A stretch of 64,000 nt of DNA from an uncultured Alistipes sp. (GCA_947591475.1 CANQDE010000002.1:248001-312000); one strand, 5' to 3'; positions 1 to 9,629 are shown, counted from the stretch's first letter. Numbers and translations: made by a program. The notes: generated by a model from the letters alone, not told the origin.

Positions 1-1
1 G

Positions 2-985
2 AATCGCTCTTTTTGGAGCAGGGCCATGCGTCGTCTCAGTCCGTCAAAGCCCGTTTTTTCGGCACCGACCTCGATGGAACGAATCTGCTGGCTTTTTTTC
101 AGACAACACAACGACGAATTCCTTCGTATGGTAGGGGTTTCTCGTTCAAAAAGTTCCTATTATAAATATAGGTGTGTCTACTCCCACTTGGCAGCATTCA
201 TCAAACAGCGTTACGAATGCGAAGACCTGACCTTTCGCGAATTGGATCGGAAATTCATCGTCGATTTCCATGCGTGGATCCGCAAGGGGCCGGCGCTCCG
301 AACCAACACGACTTGGGTCTACATGACTGCGCTGAAACATATTCTGATGCTGGCTCGCGGCTGCGGATACATGCAGCGCGACCTATTTGCCAACTACAAG
401 CTGCATTGCGAATCCGTCAGCCGCAACTACCTCTCCGAAGAGGAGATCATCGAATTCATGCGCGTCCCGCTGGAAGAGCCCCAGCTGCAGCTCGTGCGCG
501 ACGCTTATATCTTCAGCTGCTTCACCGGCCTTTCGTATATCGACCTGCGCGACCTGCGGCCCGAGAACCTCTTGAAAGAGCACGATCAATGGTGGATCAG
601 CACGAAACGGCGAAAAACCGGCACCGAAGTCAATATCCGCCTCTTCGCCGTGCCGCATTCGATTTTGCTACGTTACGGCCCGACGCCCTGCGGCGAACGG
701 ATTTTCAATTTGCCGAGCAACGGTTGGTGCAACGCCTGTTTGCAACGAATCGTCGAGCATACGCACATCGGACGACGCATCACGTTCCACTCGGCGCGCC
801 ACACGTTCGCCACGACCATCACCCTTTCACAAGGCATGGCCATCGAGACGATCAGCAAACTGTTGGGCCACAAAAACATCCGAACAACCCAAATCTATGC
901 GGCCATCACCCGCGGTCGTCTCGGCGGCGAACTCGATCGATTGTCGCATCGACTGGACACGTTTTGTCGCACGGCCGCATCCTGA
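2..985 (+). CDS. Tyrosine site-specific recombinase, 5'-truncated by the window edge
   Basis: This is a phage-integrase-type tyrosine recombinase of the Bacteroidetes kind, which cuts and rejoins DNA through a catalytic tyrosine. The frame is open to the left edge, so the start lies outside the window; an ATG at 26 is in frame but would remove the N-terminal arm-binding domain that relatives have. From that ATG, a SAM-like core-binding domain spans about residues 45-105. The catalytic domain follows, with FTGLSYIDLRDL at the first-box position, HSARHTFAT as the HxxR box, LLGHKNIRTTQIYA with the third-box His and the Tyr nucleophile, and a stop soon after. It lies 349 bp upstream of susC. It could be an integrase relic, a transposon recombinase or an invertase; the sequence does not decide. 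Confidence 0.85.
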   Translation, partial: NRSFWSRAMRRLSPSKPVFSAPTSMERICWLFFRQHNDEFLRMVGVSRSKSSYYKYRCVYSHLAAFIKQRYECEDLTFRELDRKFIVDFHAWIRKGPALRTNTTWVYMTALKHILMLARGCGYMQRDLFANYKLHCESVSRNYLSEEEIIEFMRVPLEEPQLQLVRDAYIFSCFTGLSYIDLRDLRPENLLKEHDQWWISTKRRKTGTEVNIRLFAVPHSILLRYGPTPCGERIFNLPSNGWCNACLQRIVEHTHIGRRITFHSARHTFATTITLSQGMAIETISKLLGHKNIRTTQIYAAITRGRLGGELDRLSHRLDTFCRTAAS

Positions 986-1334
986 GCCGGCAGGTTATAA
1001 TTTGTAAGCGAACATCGCCTTCGCAGGTTCCCGCAAAACGATCCGAAATCCGTCCCGACAGGCCGATTCGGCCCGATTGTTTCATCTTTTTAGCCGGCCG
1101 ACCGGATGAATTCGGCCCAAAGTTCGAAAAAACGCTTCGAAAGCCCGAAAAATCCGGTTACGGATTGTAAGCAGTTCTTCCGAAATCGAGCCGATTCGTA
1201 ACCCAAAACAAGAAAAAGCATCCGGTATATCACATTGCTAAATTTTTTTAATAATTTATTTGGATAAGAACTTTTCGTCCGCTAACTTTGCTCCTGAACT
1301 TTTTATATTAAACAATTAAATCAAATTAACGCTT
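986..1334. other. Intergenic region between recombinase and susC
   Basis: The 349 bp hold no supported gene. The proximal half is GC-rich with short imperfect palindromes around CGGCC. A 7-bp inverted repeat (GGTTACG at 1156-1162, CGTAACC at 1197-1203) is the longest I see that could flank an invertible segment, and it is too short to be convincing. The last 100 bp are A/T-rich and carry the susC promoter. Confidence 0.6.
1259..1290 (+). promoter_or_regulatory. susC promoter (TTTG-N20-TAACTTTG)
   Basis: TTTG at 1259-1262 and TAACTTTG at 1283-1290 are 20 bp apart, the consensus Bacteroidetes housekeeping arrangement. They lie about 45 bp upstream of the susC ATG and leave an A/T-rich leader without a Shine-Dalgarno sequence. 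Confidence 0.8.
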
Positions 1335-4300
1335 ATGGTAAGAAAACTTGTACTATCGTTCATTGCCGTAGTGAGCGTATTCGCCTTTGCGAATGCTCAA
1401 CAGCGGCAGGTATCGGGTACGGTTACGGGAGCTGATGGAAGTCCCATCGTGGGGGCATCGGTTTTCGTGGAAGGTACCTCGACCGGTACGACGACCAATG
1501 TTGCGGGCGATTTCACGCTTATGGTGCCTGCGAACGGTACGCTGACCGTATCGTTCATCGGCTACCGGACCAAAACGGTCGCCATCGCCGGCAAAACCAA
1601 TTTAGCGATCTCTTTGGACGAAGATACGCATGCCATCGACGATGTCGTGATTACATCTTTCGGTACGGTTAAGAAAAAGGACCTGACCGGTTCCGTTTCT
1701 TCGGTATCCGCCCAAGATATTGCTAAGGTAACAGTCGCTTCGGCAACGAAGATGCTCGAAGGTGCGGTTGCCGGTGTGCAATCGTACAGTACGACGGGCC
1801 AGCCGGGTGAAGATGCGGCGATTTATATTCGCGGTATCGGTTCCATCAATGGTACGAAATCCGCATTGATCGTCGTCGACGGTGTGCCTTACTCTTCGTC
1901 GCTTTCGACCATCAATCCGCTCGACATCGAATCGCTCGTCGTATCGAAGGATGCCGCTGCCAATGCACTTTACGGTTCGCGTGCAGCCAATGGTGTCGTA
2001 TTCGTAACGACCAAGAAAGGAGCCCGCAATCAGAAAGCCAAGATCATGTTCGAAGGCAAGTGGGGCTGGAATGAAATGGGTGTCGGAGAACACGAAACCA
2101 TGCAGAATGCCGGCGATTACTATGAATATGTTTACGGAGGTCTGTACAACTATGCGTTGGACGGTTACGGAGATTCGAGTAGGGCCACGAGTTGGGCACA
2201 ACGCAATCTGATGGCTGCGTGCGGCAATTATATGGCCTACCAAATTCCCGACGGCACGACCTTGATCGATCCGGCTACGGGCAAACTCAATCCCGCTGCC
2301 AAGCTGCTCTATTACGACAACTACGACGATTATCTTTTCAAGAAACAGTTCCGTCAGGAATACACGGTGAGTGTCAGCGGCGGTAACGACAAGATGGATT
2401 ACTACGTTTCGGGCAACTTCCTCGAAGATCCGTCGTATGTCATCATGTCGAAATTCAAGCGTTATGCGGGACGCGCCTCGTTCAATGCACAGGCGACCAA
2501 ATGGTTGAAAGTGGGTACGAATATCGCCTATTCGCGCCGCGATACGGACGATCCCGGATTCGGGGACGGTGCCACCACCGGCAACGCTTTCATGTGGTCG
2601 TTTTGGCAAGTTCCGATCGTGCCCTACTATGCCCGCGATCTCGAAGGAAACATCCGTTATAACGAGGATGGCACGAAGATGTTCGATCAGGGCGGCGGCG
2701 AAACGCTTTCGCCTTATGGCACGACGATGGATCAGTTCAATTCCTTCAACAATTATGCACATCCCGAACAATCGTTCAGTCGGAATATCAACAAGAAGGT
2801 GCGGGACAATGTGTATGCGAATTTCTACGCGGACGTTACGTTCTTGAAGCATTTCAAGTTTACAGCCAATTTCACGCTCGACAACGTCTACAATACCAAT
2901 ACCTACTATTCCAACAATGAATACGGTACGGCAGCTAAGCCGACTTACAACGGCATTGTGGAGAAAATCGTGAATAATTACGGCTCGTACAATACGCAGC
3001 AGATATTGAATTATGCCAATTCGATCGGCGGGAAACACAACGTCGATGTGTTGATCGGCCATGAATTCAACAAATCGAAGCAGGAGGTCATCGATGCCTA
3101 TAAGAAGAATGTCTATTATCCGGGGATCGGCGAATTGGGCAATGCCGTATCGGTTTATGGTGATGGTTCGACCTCCCAAACGATTACCGAAGCAGTCGAA
3201 GGTTACTTCGCACGTGCCAACTACAATTACGACGGCCGATATTTCTTCATGGGGTCGTTCCGCTACGACGGCAGCTCCAAGTTCAAGTACGACAAGTGGG
3301 GCAGCTTCTGGTCGATCGGCGGTGCTTGGCAGATCAAGGCCGAACAATTCATGTCCGACGTGAATTGGATCGACAATCTCAAACTGCGTGTGAATTACGG
3401 TGTCTCGGGCAACCAGCTTACGGATACCTATCCTTATACGAACTTGTGGAATATTACCGAATCGAACGGTGAAATCGGTGTTTCGCAGGCTACGGTCGGC
3501 AATCGGAATCTGTCTTGGGAGAAAAACAAGCAAATCGACCTCGGTCTCGACTTCAGTTTCTTCGGTCGTATTCACGGTTCGGTCGACTACTACAACCGTC
3601 GTACGCATGATTTGATCTGGAATCGTCCGACCCCCGCTTCGACCGGTCTGACCAGTTCGTTGCAGAACGTCGGCATCCTCTGCAACCGAGGCTTTGAAAT
3701 CGAACTCGACTTCGATGTTCTCAAGAGCAAATCGGTTTACTGGAATATCGGTGTGAACGCCGCTTTCCAACGCAACCGACTGATCGATTTCCCCGAAGAG
3801 TTGGGTAATCCCGCATTGGGCGGCGACTATGTTTCCGGTGCATTCTTGCGTGGAAAAGGAAAGTCGTATTACAACCTCTATCTCTTCAAATTCGCCGGTG
3901 TCGATCCCGAAACGGGCGAAGAGACTTTCTGGGCAGATGAAACCGACGATGAAGGCAACGTCATCGGACGCACAAAGGTGTACGACATGAACGAAGCGAC
4001 CCAATACGAGTGCGGCGATGCCCTGCCCGACATGACCGGCGGTCTGCGCACCACGTTCCGCTGGAAAGGCCTCGACATAACGATGGCGGCGGCATTCCAA
4101 ATCGGCGGCAAACAATGGGATGGCAACTCGGCTAACCTGTATGATGCGGGACGCCCGATGTTCGCTGTTTCGCAGGACCTCGTGGGCAATACTTGGACCC
4201 CCGAACACACCGATGCCAAATTCCCGAAACCGATGTACAACGGCGCATGGAATTTCCCCAGCAGCACATGCGATGCACTTTATCGCGACGCATCCTATTT

Positions 4301-4514
4301 CAGTCTCAAAACGATCAATGTGGGTTATACGCTGCCTAAACGCTGGACATCGAAAATCGGTCTCGAATCGTTGCGCGTATTCTTCGCTGCCGACAATGTG
4401 TACTTCACATCGGCTCACTCGGGATTCGATCCGCGCACGGGCTTTACCGGTCAAAACGGCTTCGGATTCCCGCAGGCTCGGACTTTCACATTCGGTGTAA
4501 CGTTGAATTTGTAA
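1335..4514 (+). CDS. SusC/RagA-type TonB-dependent outer-membrane transporter
   Basis: A 1059-residue outer-membrane porin that imports glycans or peptides together with its SusD partner, powered by TonB. Visible in order: signal peptide (cleavage after FANA, residue 21), carboxypeptidase-D regulatory-like domain (about 25-105, opening QVSGTVTGADGSPIVGASV), a TonB-box/plug entry around DDVVITSFGTVKKKDLTGS, the plug with YIRGIGSINGTKSALIVVDG and the SRAANGVVFVTTKKG segment, then a long beta-barrel ending FTFGVTLNL with a C-terminal hydrophobic residue. Length is normal for the family. susD follows after 21 bp. No glycoside hydrolase, sulfatase, hybrid two-component sensor or ECF/anti-sigma pair is adjacent, so the substrate cannot be inferred. 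Confidence 0.95.
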   Translation: MVRKLVLSFIAVVSVFAFANAQQRQVSGTVTGADGSPIVGASVFVEGTSTGTTTNVAGDFTLMVPANGTLTVSFIGYRTKTVAIAGKTNLAISLDEDTHAIDDVVITSFGTVKKKDLTGSVSSVSAQDIAKVTVASATKMLEGAVAGVQSYSTTGQPGEDAAIYIRGIGSINGTKSALIVVDGVPYSSSLSTINPLDIESLVVSKDAAANALYGSRAANGVVFVTTKKGARNQKAKIMFEGKWGWNEMGVGEHETMQNAGDYYEYVYGGLYNYALDGYGDSSRATSWAQRNLMAACGNYMAYQIPDGTTLIDPATGKLNPAAKLLYYDNYDDYLFKKQFRQEYTVSVSGGNDKMDYYVSGNFLEDPSYVIMSKFKRYAGRASFNAQATKWLKVGTNIAYSRRDTDDPGFGDGATTGNAFMWSFWQVPIVPYYARDLEGNIRYNEDGTKMFDQGGGETLSPYGTTMDQFNSFNNYAHPEQSFSRNINKKVRDNVYANFYADVTFLKHFKFTANFTLDNVYNTNTYYSNNEYGTAAKPTYNGIVEKIVNNYGSYNTQQILNYANSIGGKHNVDVLIGHEFNKSKQEVIDAYKKNVYYPGIGELGNAVSVYGDGSTSQTITEAVEGYFARANYNYDGRYFFMGSFRYDGSSKFKYDKWGSFWSIGGAWQIKAEQFMSDVNWIDNLKLRVNYGVSGNQLTDTYPYTNLWNITESNGEIGVSQATVGNRNLSWEKNKQIDLGLDFSFFGRIHGSVDYYNRRTHDLIWNRPTPASTGLTSSLQNVGILCNRGFEIELDFDVLKSKSVYWNIGVNAAFQRNRLIDFPEELGNPALGGDYVSGAFLRGKGKSYYNLYLFKFAGVDPETGEETFWADETDDEGNVIGRTKVYDMNEATQYECGDALPDMTGGLRTTFRWKGLDITMAAAFQIGGKQWDGNSANLYDAGRPMFAVSQDLVGNTWTPEHTDAKFPKPMYNGAWNFPSSTCDALYRDASYFSLKTINVGYTLPKRWTSKIGLESLRVFFAADNVYFTSAHSGFDPRTGFTGQNGFGFPQARTFTFGVTLNL

Positions 4515-4535
4515 CCTACGAAAACAGTTAATGCA

Positions 4536-6005
4536 ATGAAAAAGAAATTATTATATATCGCCTGCTCCATTTCGCTTTTGGCTGTTTCGTGCAGCAGCGA
4601 ACTGGATGTAGAACCGTCGGGTCCGCAGGTCTCGGACGAACAGTTGAGTGAGTTGATCAAGGAGGATCCCGATAAGGTTTTGGCTCCCATGATGCTCGGT
4701 GCAGTTGACTACATGCACAACGGAGCCCGTCGGGATGTTTCCAATGTCTATGGTTTCATGGTGTGGAATTTGGGTATGGATTTGCAGGGCAACGACATGC
4801 TCTTGTCCAATCTCAATAACTGGTTCGCTGATGAATATATGTTCAACCAGTTGCGCGGACAAACCAATGCGTTGGCAGCAGACCGCTGGTACACGTTCTA
4901 CAAAATCGTCTATTTCTCGAATCAAATCCTCGATTTGATTCCCGAAGATGCCGCCGGCGCCGCTTTGATTTACAAAGCACAGGCGTTGACCTATCGTTCG
5001 TTGGCTTATTATTACCTGATGTGCATTTACCAGGACGACTACATGCACGGCGGCAAGGATAAAGCGGGTGTGCCCCTTTATCAGACGGTCGAGGGCGCCA
5101 AAGGGCGTACTCCGTCGACCAAAGTCTATGCGGCTATCACGGAAGACCTGAAAGCAGCGATCGCTTTGTTCGAGGCCGAGGGCTACGATCCGCTGGCTTC
5201 GGCAACGGATATCGATCAAACCGTCGCCAATCTCGTACTGGCACGGGTTGCGTTGACCACGGGCAATTACACCGACGCCGTTTCGGCAGCCGATGCGGTC
5301 ATCAAGGCAGGCTATGGATTGATGGATGAAACCGAGTACACGCAATCCGGCTTCCAGGACGTTTCGCTGCCCGAAACGATTTGGGGCTATGATTGGACGG
5401 ATGCCACTACGAATGGCAATAAGGCTTTCGCTTCGTGGATTTCGCTTTCGGCTATCGATGCCGCCAATAACAAGGGCGTCTATATCTGCATCGACAATCG
5501 GTTGTACGATCAAATCCCCGACACGGACTATCGTAAAAAGAATTTCCTTGCAGAAAAGACGACCAAAGGGTCATTCACCTATCCGAAGTATGCGAATACG
5601 AAATTCGATACGCCCGATTATCAGGTTGATGAAGTCTTCATGCGTCTTTCGGAGGCATATCTGTTGAAAGCTGAAGCCGAAGCACGCAGCAACAATGATG
5701 CAGCTGCCCAGCAGACGTTGTTCGACTTGGTATCGCAGCGCGATGCCGCCTATGCGAAATCGACCAATACGGGTAAAGATTTGCTGGATGAAATTTTCCT
5801 GCAAAGCCGCATCGAGTTGTGGGGTGAAGGACACGAATTCTATACCAACAAACGTTTCAATGTCGGTGTAGACCGTACTTCGTCGGCAAATCACACGCAC
5901 AAGGTGGTGAAAGCCGCTGGAAAGGAGTTTACCTATCAGATTCCGCTGTCGATAGAGATCAATTCCAATCCGTATATCAACGCTGCGGATCAGAATCCGC
6001 TGTAG
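4536..6005 (+). CDS. SusD/RagB-family nutrient-binding lipoprotein
   Basis: A 489-residue surface lipoprotein that caps the SusC barrel and captures substrate. The N-terminus MKKKLLYIACSISLLAVSC is a lipoprotein signal with the lipidated Cys at 19. The TPR-like helical SusD fold is indicated by segments such as LTYRSLAYYYLMCIYQDDYMH, RLSEAYLLKAEAEARSN and LQSRIELWGEGHEFYTNKRFN, the last being a typical C-terminal SusD signature. It lies directly downstream of susC and ends at a strong terminator, so the two form a two-gene operon. Ligand unknown. Confidence 0.94.
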   Translation: MKKKLLYIACSISLLAVSCSSELDVEPSGPQVSDEQLSELIKEDPDKVLAPMMLGAVDYMHNGARRDVSNVYGFMVWNLGMDLQGNDMLLSNLNNWFADEYMFNQLRGQTNALAADRWYTFYKIVYFSNQILDLIPEDAAGAALIYKAQALTYRSLAYYYLMCIYQDDYMHGGKDKAGVPLYQTVEGAKGRTPSTKVYAAITEDLKAAIALFEAEGYDPLASATDIDQTVANLVLARVALTTGNYTDAVSAADAVIKAGYGLMDETEYTQSGFQDVSLPETIWGYDWTDATTNGNKAFASWISLSAIDAANNKGVYICIDNRLYDQIPDTDYRKKNFLAEKTTKGSFTYPKYANTKFDTPDYQVDEVFMRLSEAYLLKAEAEARSNNDAAAQQTLFDLVSQRDAAYAKSTNTGKDLLDEIFLQSRIELWGEGHEFYTNKRFNVGVDRTSSANHTHKVVKAAGKEFTYQIPLSIEINSNPYINAADQNPL

Positions 6006-6028
6006 TGGATTTCGAGTTCTAACATAAA

Positions 6029-6059
6029 GAACCCCCGTCCTTTTTGGGCGGGGGTTCCT
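6029..6059 (+). terminator. Terminator after susD
   Basis: GAACCCCCG and CGGGGGTTC pair around a TCCTTTTTGGG-rich loop, 24 bp after the susD stop. The T-tract after the stem is weak (CTTATG), but the stem is strong and correctly placed. Confidence 0.7.
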
Positions 6060-6083
6060 TATGTTTATATCTGTTTAGGCGAT

Positions 6084-6266
6084 TATATACAAATTTACAC
6101 CGACGGTAATCCAAAGCTGAAAACCTTGCGGGCTCCGACCGAAGCCCCTCCCAAGGGAGGGGTTTAGGGTGGGGTCAAATCTGCAAACGCGGCTTTGCCG
6201 CGAGCGGCACGACCGGTGGCAATGTGAATACATTCGCCAACTCGATTCGGTGTAAAATGGTATATA
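6084..6266 (+). repeat. Family A MITE-like element, copy A1 (183 bp)
   Basis: Full-length copy. The ends TATATACAAATTTACACCGA (left) and the complement of TATATACCATTTTACACCGA (right) form a 20-bp terminal inverted repeat with two mismatches. Inside are a GAAGCCCC/GGGGTTT hairpin and a CGCGGCtttGCCGCG hairpin. It sits between the convergent susD and ispG genes. Confidence 0.85.
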
Positions 6267-6277
6267 GTTACCTCTGT

Positions 6278-7765
6278 TTATTCATTCGCTTCGCGCCAGT
6301 CGCCGTTCGCGCGGATGAGGTCGATCAGCCGGTCGAGTGCCTCCTCCTGCGGGATGTTGCGGGCCACGATTTCGCGCCCCTTGTAGAGCGTGATGCGCCC
6401 GGGGGCCGCTCCGACATAACCGTAGTCGGCATCGGCCATCTCGCCCGGGCCGTTGACGATGCAACCCATGACCCCGATGCGCAGATTCCGCAGATGCGAC
6501 GTGCGCGATTTGATTTCGGCCAGCGTCCGTTCGATGTCGTAGAGCGTGCGGCCGCAGCTCGGACAGGCGATGTATTCCGTGTGCGAGAACCGCACGCGGG
6601 CCGCTTGCAGAATCATCAGCTCGATTTCGCGCCGTTGCGCATCGTCGAAAGCCGGCGCATCGATCCAGATGCCGTCGGCTAATCCGTCGAGCAGCAGCGG
6701 GCCCAGATCGGCGGCCGCTTTCACGGCCAGCGCTTCGAGCGAACGATCTTCGTAGCGGCGTTTGATGACAACGGGGTCGGTGCTCTCCATGTTCAGGATG
6801 GCGGCCCGCAGTTCGGCCGTGGGATTTTTCGAGTGGGCCTCGATGATACGGAAGCCCTCCATCGGTTCGTCGTGTACGATGGGCACCGCGATACGCGAAC
6901 GGCGCCGATAGACGGTCGGCGAATAGCGTTCCGGATGTTCGACGGCAAATTCGCCCGTCCGGTCGCTGAAATGGTCGACCAGCAGTTGCGCGACGGGGAT
7001 TTCGTTTTCGGGGGCTTCGGTCAGCGAGACGCGGATCGTGTCGCCGATGCCGTCGGCCAGCAGCGCGCCGATGCCTACTGCGCTTTTGATGCGTCCTTCG
7101 AGGCCATTGCCCGCCTCCGTAACGCCCAGATGGATCGGATAGTGCATCGCTTCGCGGTCCATCGCCTCGACCAACAGCCGATAAGCGGCGACCATCACCC
7201 GCGTATTGCTCGATTTCATCGAGACAACCACTTGGTCGAAGTTGCGCTCCTGGCAGACCCGCAGAAATTCCATCGCCGAAACGACCATTCCTTCGGGCGT
7301 GTCGCCGTATTGGTCGAAAATCCGTTTGGCCAACGAGCCGTGATTGACGCCGATGCGCAGGGCGACGCCCCGCTGGCGGCATTGCTCAATCAACGCCTCG
7401 AACTCGCCGTGCGCGGCACGATAGTTCCCCGGGTTGATGCGTACTTTATCGACGTATTTCGCCGCGATGGCCGCGATTTCGGGCCGGAAATGGATGTCGG
7501 CCACGAGAGCGGTATCGAATCCGTCCTCGCGCAGGCGGCGGACGATCTGTTGCAGATTTTCGCCTTCGCGTTCGCCTTGGGCGGTCAGCCGCACGATTTT
7601 TCCGCCAGCGCGGTCGATGCGTTCGATTTGTGCGACGCTGGCTTCGGTCTCTTTGGTGTCGGTGTTGGTCATCGACTGCACGGCGATCGGACGGTCGCCG
7701 CCGATGACGATGCTGCCGATGCGCACCTCGTGCGTCCTGCGGCGTTCGAAACGGTTCAGATTCAT
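6278..7765 (-). CDS. ispG: 4-hydroxy-3-methylbut-2-en-1-yl diphosphate synthase
   Basis: IspG/GcpE converts 2-C-methyl-D-erythritol 2,4-cyclodiphosphate to HMBPP in the MEP isoprenoid pathway using a [4Fe-4S] cluster. The N-terminal TIM barrel opens with GDRPIAVQSMTNTDTKETEA and includes ADIHFRPEIA and KVRINPGN. The C-terminal Fe-S domain has CPSCGRTLYD and GCIVNGPGEMADADYG, giving the three cluster cysteines. At 495 residues it is longer than the 370-residue E. coli form and shorter than many Bacteroidetes three-domain forms, so the middle insertion between barrel and Fe-S domain is of reduced length. It follows folE by 7 bp and probably shares its transcript. Confidence 0.95.
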   Translation of the reverse strand: MNLNRFERRRTHEVRIGSIVIGGDRPIAVQSMTNTDTKETEASVAQIERIDRAGGKIVRLTAQGEREGENLQQIVRRLREDGFDTALVADIHFRPEIAAIAAKYVDKVRINPGNYRAAHGEFEALIEQCRQRGVALRIGVNHGSLAKRIFDQYGDTPEGMVVSAMEFLRVCQERNFDQVVVSMKSSNTRVMVAAYRLLVEAMDREAMHYPIHLGVTEAGNGLEGRIKSAVGIGALLADGIGDTIRVSLTEAPENEIPVAQLLVDHFSDRTGEFAVEHPERYSPTVYRRRSRIAVPIVHDEPMEGFRIIEAHSKNPTAELRAAILNMESTDPVVIKRRYEDRSLEALAVKAAADLGPLLLDGLADGIWIDAPAFDDAQRREIELMILQAARVRFSHTEYIACPSCGRTLYDIERTLAEIKSRTSHLRNLRIGVMGCIVNGPGEMADADYGYVGAAPGRITLYKGREIVARNIPQEEALDRLIDLIRANGDWREANE

Positions 7766-7772
7766 GGTCTGC

Positions 7773-8378
7773 CTATCTGTATCGGTGGGAAATCAGGGTC
7801 ATGAACTCTTCGCGCGTGCGGTGGTCGGAGAGGAAGATGCCGGTGAATGCCGAGGTCGTCGTGGCCGATTGTTGTTTCTCGACGCCCCGCATCTGCATAC
7901 ACATGTGGCTCGCCTCGATGACCACGGCCACGCCCATCGGCTGCAAAGCCTCCTGGATGCAGTCGCGAATCTGCACCGTCAGCCGTTCCTGCACCTGCAA
8001 CCGGCGTGCGAAGCACTCCACCACGCGGGCGATTTTCGACAGTCCGGTGATGTATCCGTTCGGAATGTAGGCCACGTGCGCCTTGCCGTAGAACGGCAGC
8101 AGGTGGTGTTCGCACAGCGAGTACAGCTCGATGTCCTTGACCAATACCATCTGTTTGTACTCTTCACGGAACATCGCCGAGCGGATGATCTCCCGCGGAT
8201 CGTCGTCGTAACCTTTCAGCAGAAACGACATCGCCTTGGCCACGCGCTCGGGGGTTTTCAGCAGTCCTTCGCGCGTCGGGTCTTCGCCTAACAGCCGCAG
8301 GATTTCTTTGTAATGGTCTCGGAGCTCTTCGATGGTCTTTTCGGAAAAATGTTCTTCTTTTTCGTATCGTTTGTTCAT
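7773..8378 (-). CDS. folE: GTP cyclohydrolase I
   Basis: FolE converts GTP to 7,8-dihydroneopterin triphosphate, the first step towards folate. The 201-residue protein shows the family Zn/active-site motifs: [18 protein letters not shown] with the zinc Cys and catalytic His, and [20 protein letters not shown] with the second zinc Cys. The N-terminus contains [20 protein letters not shown], typical of the family. Downstream ispG follows after 7 bp; upstream prfB is separated by 138 bp holding a GC hairpin, so folE-ispG may be partly uncoupled from prfB. Confidence 0.96.
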   Translation of the reverse strand: MNKRYEKEEHFSEKTIEELRDHYKEILRLLGEDPTREGLLKTPERVAKAMSFLLKGYDDDPREIIRSAMFREEYKQMVLVKDIELYSLCEHHLLPFYGKAHVAYIPNGYITGLSKIARVVECFARRLQVQERLTVQIRDCIQEALQPMGVAVVIEASHMCMQMRGVEKQQSATTTSAFTGIFLSDHRTREEFMTLISHRYR

Positions 8379-8437
8379 GGTTCGGTTGTTTGTGCCGGTT
8401 ATCTTGTTTGCGAACGTAGCCTGTGGAGGGGAGCGGT

Positions 8438-8500
8438 GAGCGAGCCTCCACCGCCGGAGGCTGCGGCTCGCGCAGCCCGAAGGGCTGCATCGTTCGTCCG
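8438..8500 (-). repeat. GC-rich hairpin region, partial family D module
   Basis: The prfB-folE gap contains GAGCCTCCaccgCCGGAGGCT and GCAGCCCgaaGGGCTGC, two adjacent perfect hairpins resembling the GCCTCCGCGGGCGGAGGC core of family D elsewhere in the window. It may attenuate read-through from prfB into folE. Confidence 0.55.
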
Positions 8501-8516
8501 AATCCTTTCTTGTCCG

Positions 8517-9629
8517 TTAGGCTTGTCCGCCGTATTCCATCAGATAGGCCTTGATGAAGGCATCGAGGTCGCCGTCCATCACCGCCTCTACCGCCGAGGT
8601 CTGCACCCCCGTACGATGGTCTTTCACGCGCCGGTCGTCGAAGACATAGGAGCGGATTTGCGAACCCCATTCGATTTTCTTTTTCGAGGCTTCCAGCGCC
8701 TGTTGCGTGGCCATGCGCTTGTCCAACTCGCGTTGGTAGAGCTTCGACCGCAGGATGCGCATCGCATTCTCGCGGTTCATCAACTGCGAGCGGGTCTCCA
8801 TGTTCTCGATCAGAAACTCGACCGGTTCGCCTGTATCGGGGTCTTTGCCGTGATAGCGCAGCCGCACGGCCGTCTCGACCTTGTTGACGTTCTGGCCGCC
8901 GGCGCCCGACGAACGGAACGTATCCCAGTCGATGTCGGCCGGATTGATCGTGATTTCGATGGTGTCGTCCACCGCAGGCGAGACGAACACCGACGCGAAG
9001 GTCGTCTGCCGCTTGTTGTTGGCATTGAACGGCGAAAGCCGCACCATGCGGTGCACGCCGTTTTCGCTTTTCAGATAGCCGTAGGCGTATTCGCCCTCGA
9101 ATTCGAGCGTGCACGATTTCACGCCCACCTCGTCGCCGGCTTGGTAGTCCAGCACCTTGACTTTGTAGCCGTGCGCTTCGCCCCAGCGGGTGTACATGCG
9201 AAGCAGCATCGACGCCCAGTCGAGGGCTTCGGTGCCGCCCGCTCCGGCATTGATGTCCAGAATGGCACCCAATTTATCCTCGTCGCGGCGCAGCATGTTT
9301 CGCATCTCCAGTTGCTCGACCGATTCCAATGCACGGGCGTATTGTTCGTCCATCTCCTGTTCGGTCAGCACCCCCTCTTTCAGAAAATCGGGCATCAGCT
9401 GTAGATCTTCGACCCGTCGGCGCACTTCGTCGTAATCCTCGACCCACGCCTTGATGCCCGCCACCTTGCGCAACTGTTCGCGGGCCTTTTCGGGGTTGTC
9501 CCAGAAGTTCGGCTCTTGGGTCTTTTCCTCCTCGTTGCGCAGGTCGATGCGTTTCTGGTCGATGTCGAGACACTGTTCGAGCCGTTCGCGGCGATCTTCC
9601 AACTCCTTGATTTGTTCGAGAACGATCAT
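8517..9629 (-). CDS. prfB: Peptide chain release factor 2
   Basis: RF2 reads UGA and UAA stop codons and triggers peptidyl-tRNA hydrolysis. The 370-residue protein has the stop-codon recognition tripeptide SPF (in MVRLSPFNANNKRQTTF) and the catalytic GGQ loop (RSSGAGGQNVNKVETAVRL). The N-terminal helical domain begins MIVLEQIKELEDRRERLEQ. The frame runs uninterrupted through the region where many prfB genes carry the autoregulatory UGA frameshift (here the codons are CAG TGT CTC GAC ATC), so this copy needs no +1 shift. The cytidylate-kinase-like gene lies 25 bp upstream. Confidence 0.96.
   Translation of the reverse strand: MIVLEQIKELEDRRERLEQCLDIDQKRIDLRNEEEKTQEPNFWDNPEKAREQLRKVAGIKAWVEDYDEVRRRVEDLQLMPDFLKEGVLTEQEMDEQYARALESVEQLEMRNMLRRDEDKLGAILDINAGAGGTEALDWASMLLRMYTRWGEAHGYKVKVLDYQAGDEVGVKSCTLEFEGEYAYGYLKSENGVHRMVRLSPFNANNKRQTTFASVFVSPAVDDTIEITINPADIDWDTFRSSGAGGQNVNKVETAVRLRYHGKDPDTGEPVEFLIENMETRSQLMNRENAMRILRSKLYQRELDKRMATQQALEASKKKIEWGSQIRSYVFDDRRVKDHRTGVQTSAVEAVMDGDLDAFIKAYLMEYGGQA

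Noticed and set aside
1156..1203. GGTTACG/CGTAACC inverted repeat as a recombinase inversion site
   Set aside because: Seven base pairs are too few for known Bacteroidales invertase sites and the segment does not contain the promoter.
1602..4454. 950-codon open frame on the minus strand opposite susC
   Set aside because: It mirrors susC, gives a Val/Arg/Ile-rich sequence without domain motifs, and lacks a promoter. It is a shadow caused by codon bias in a GC-rich gene.
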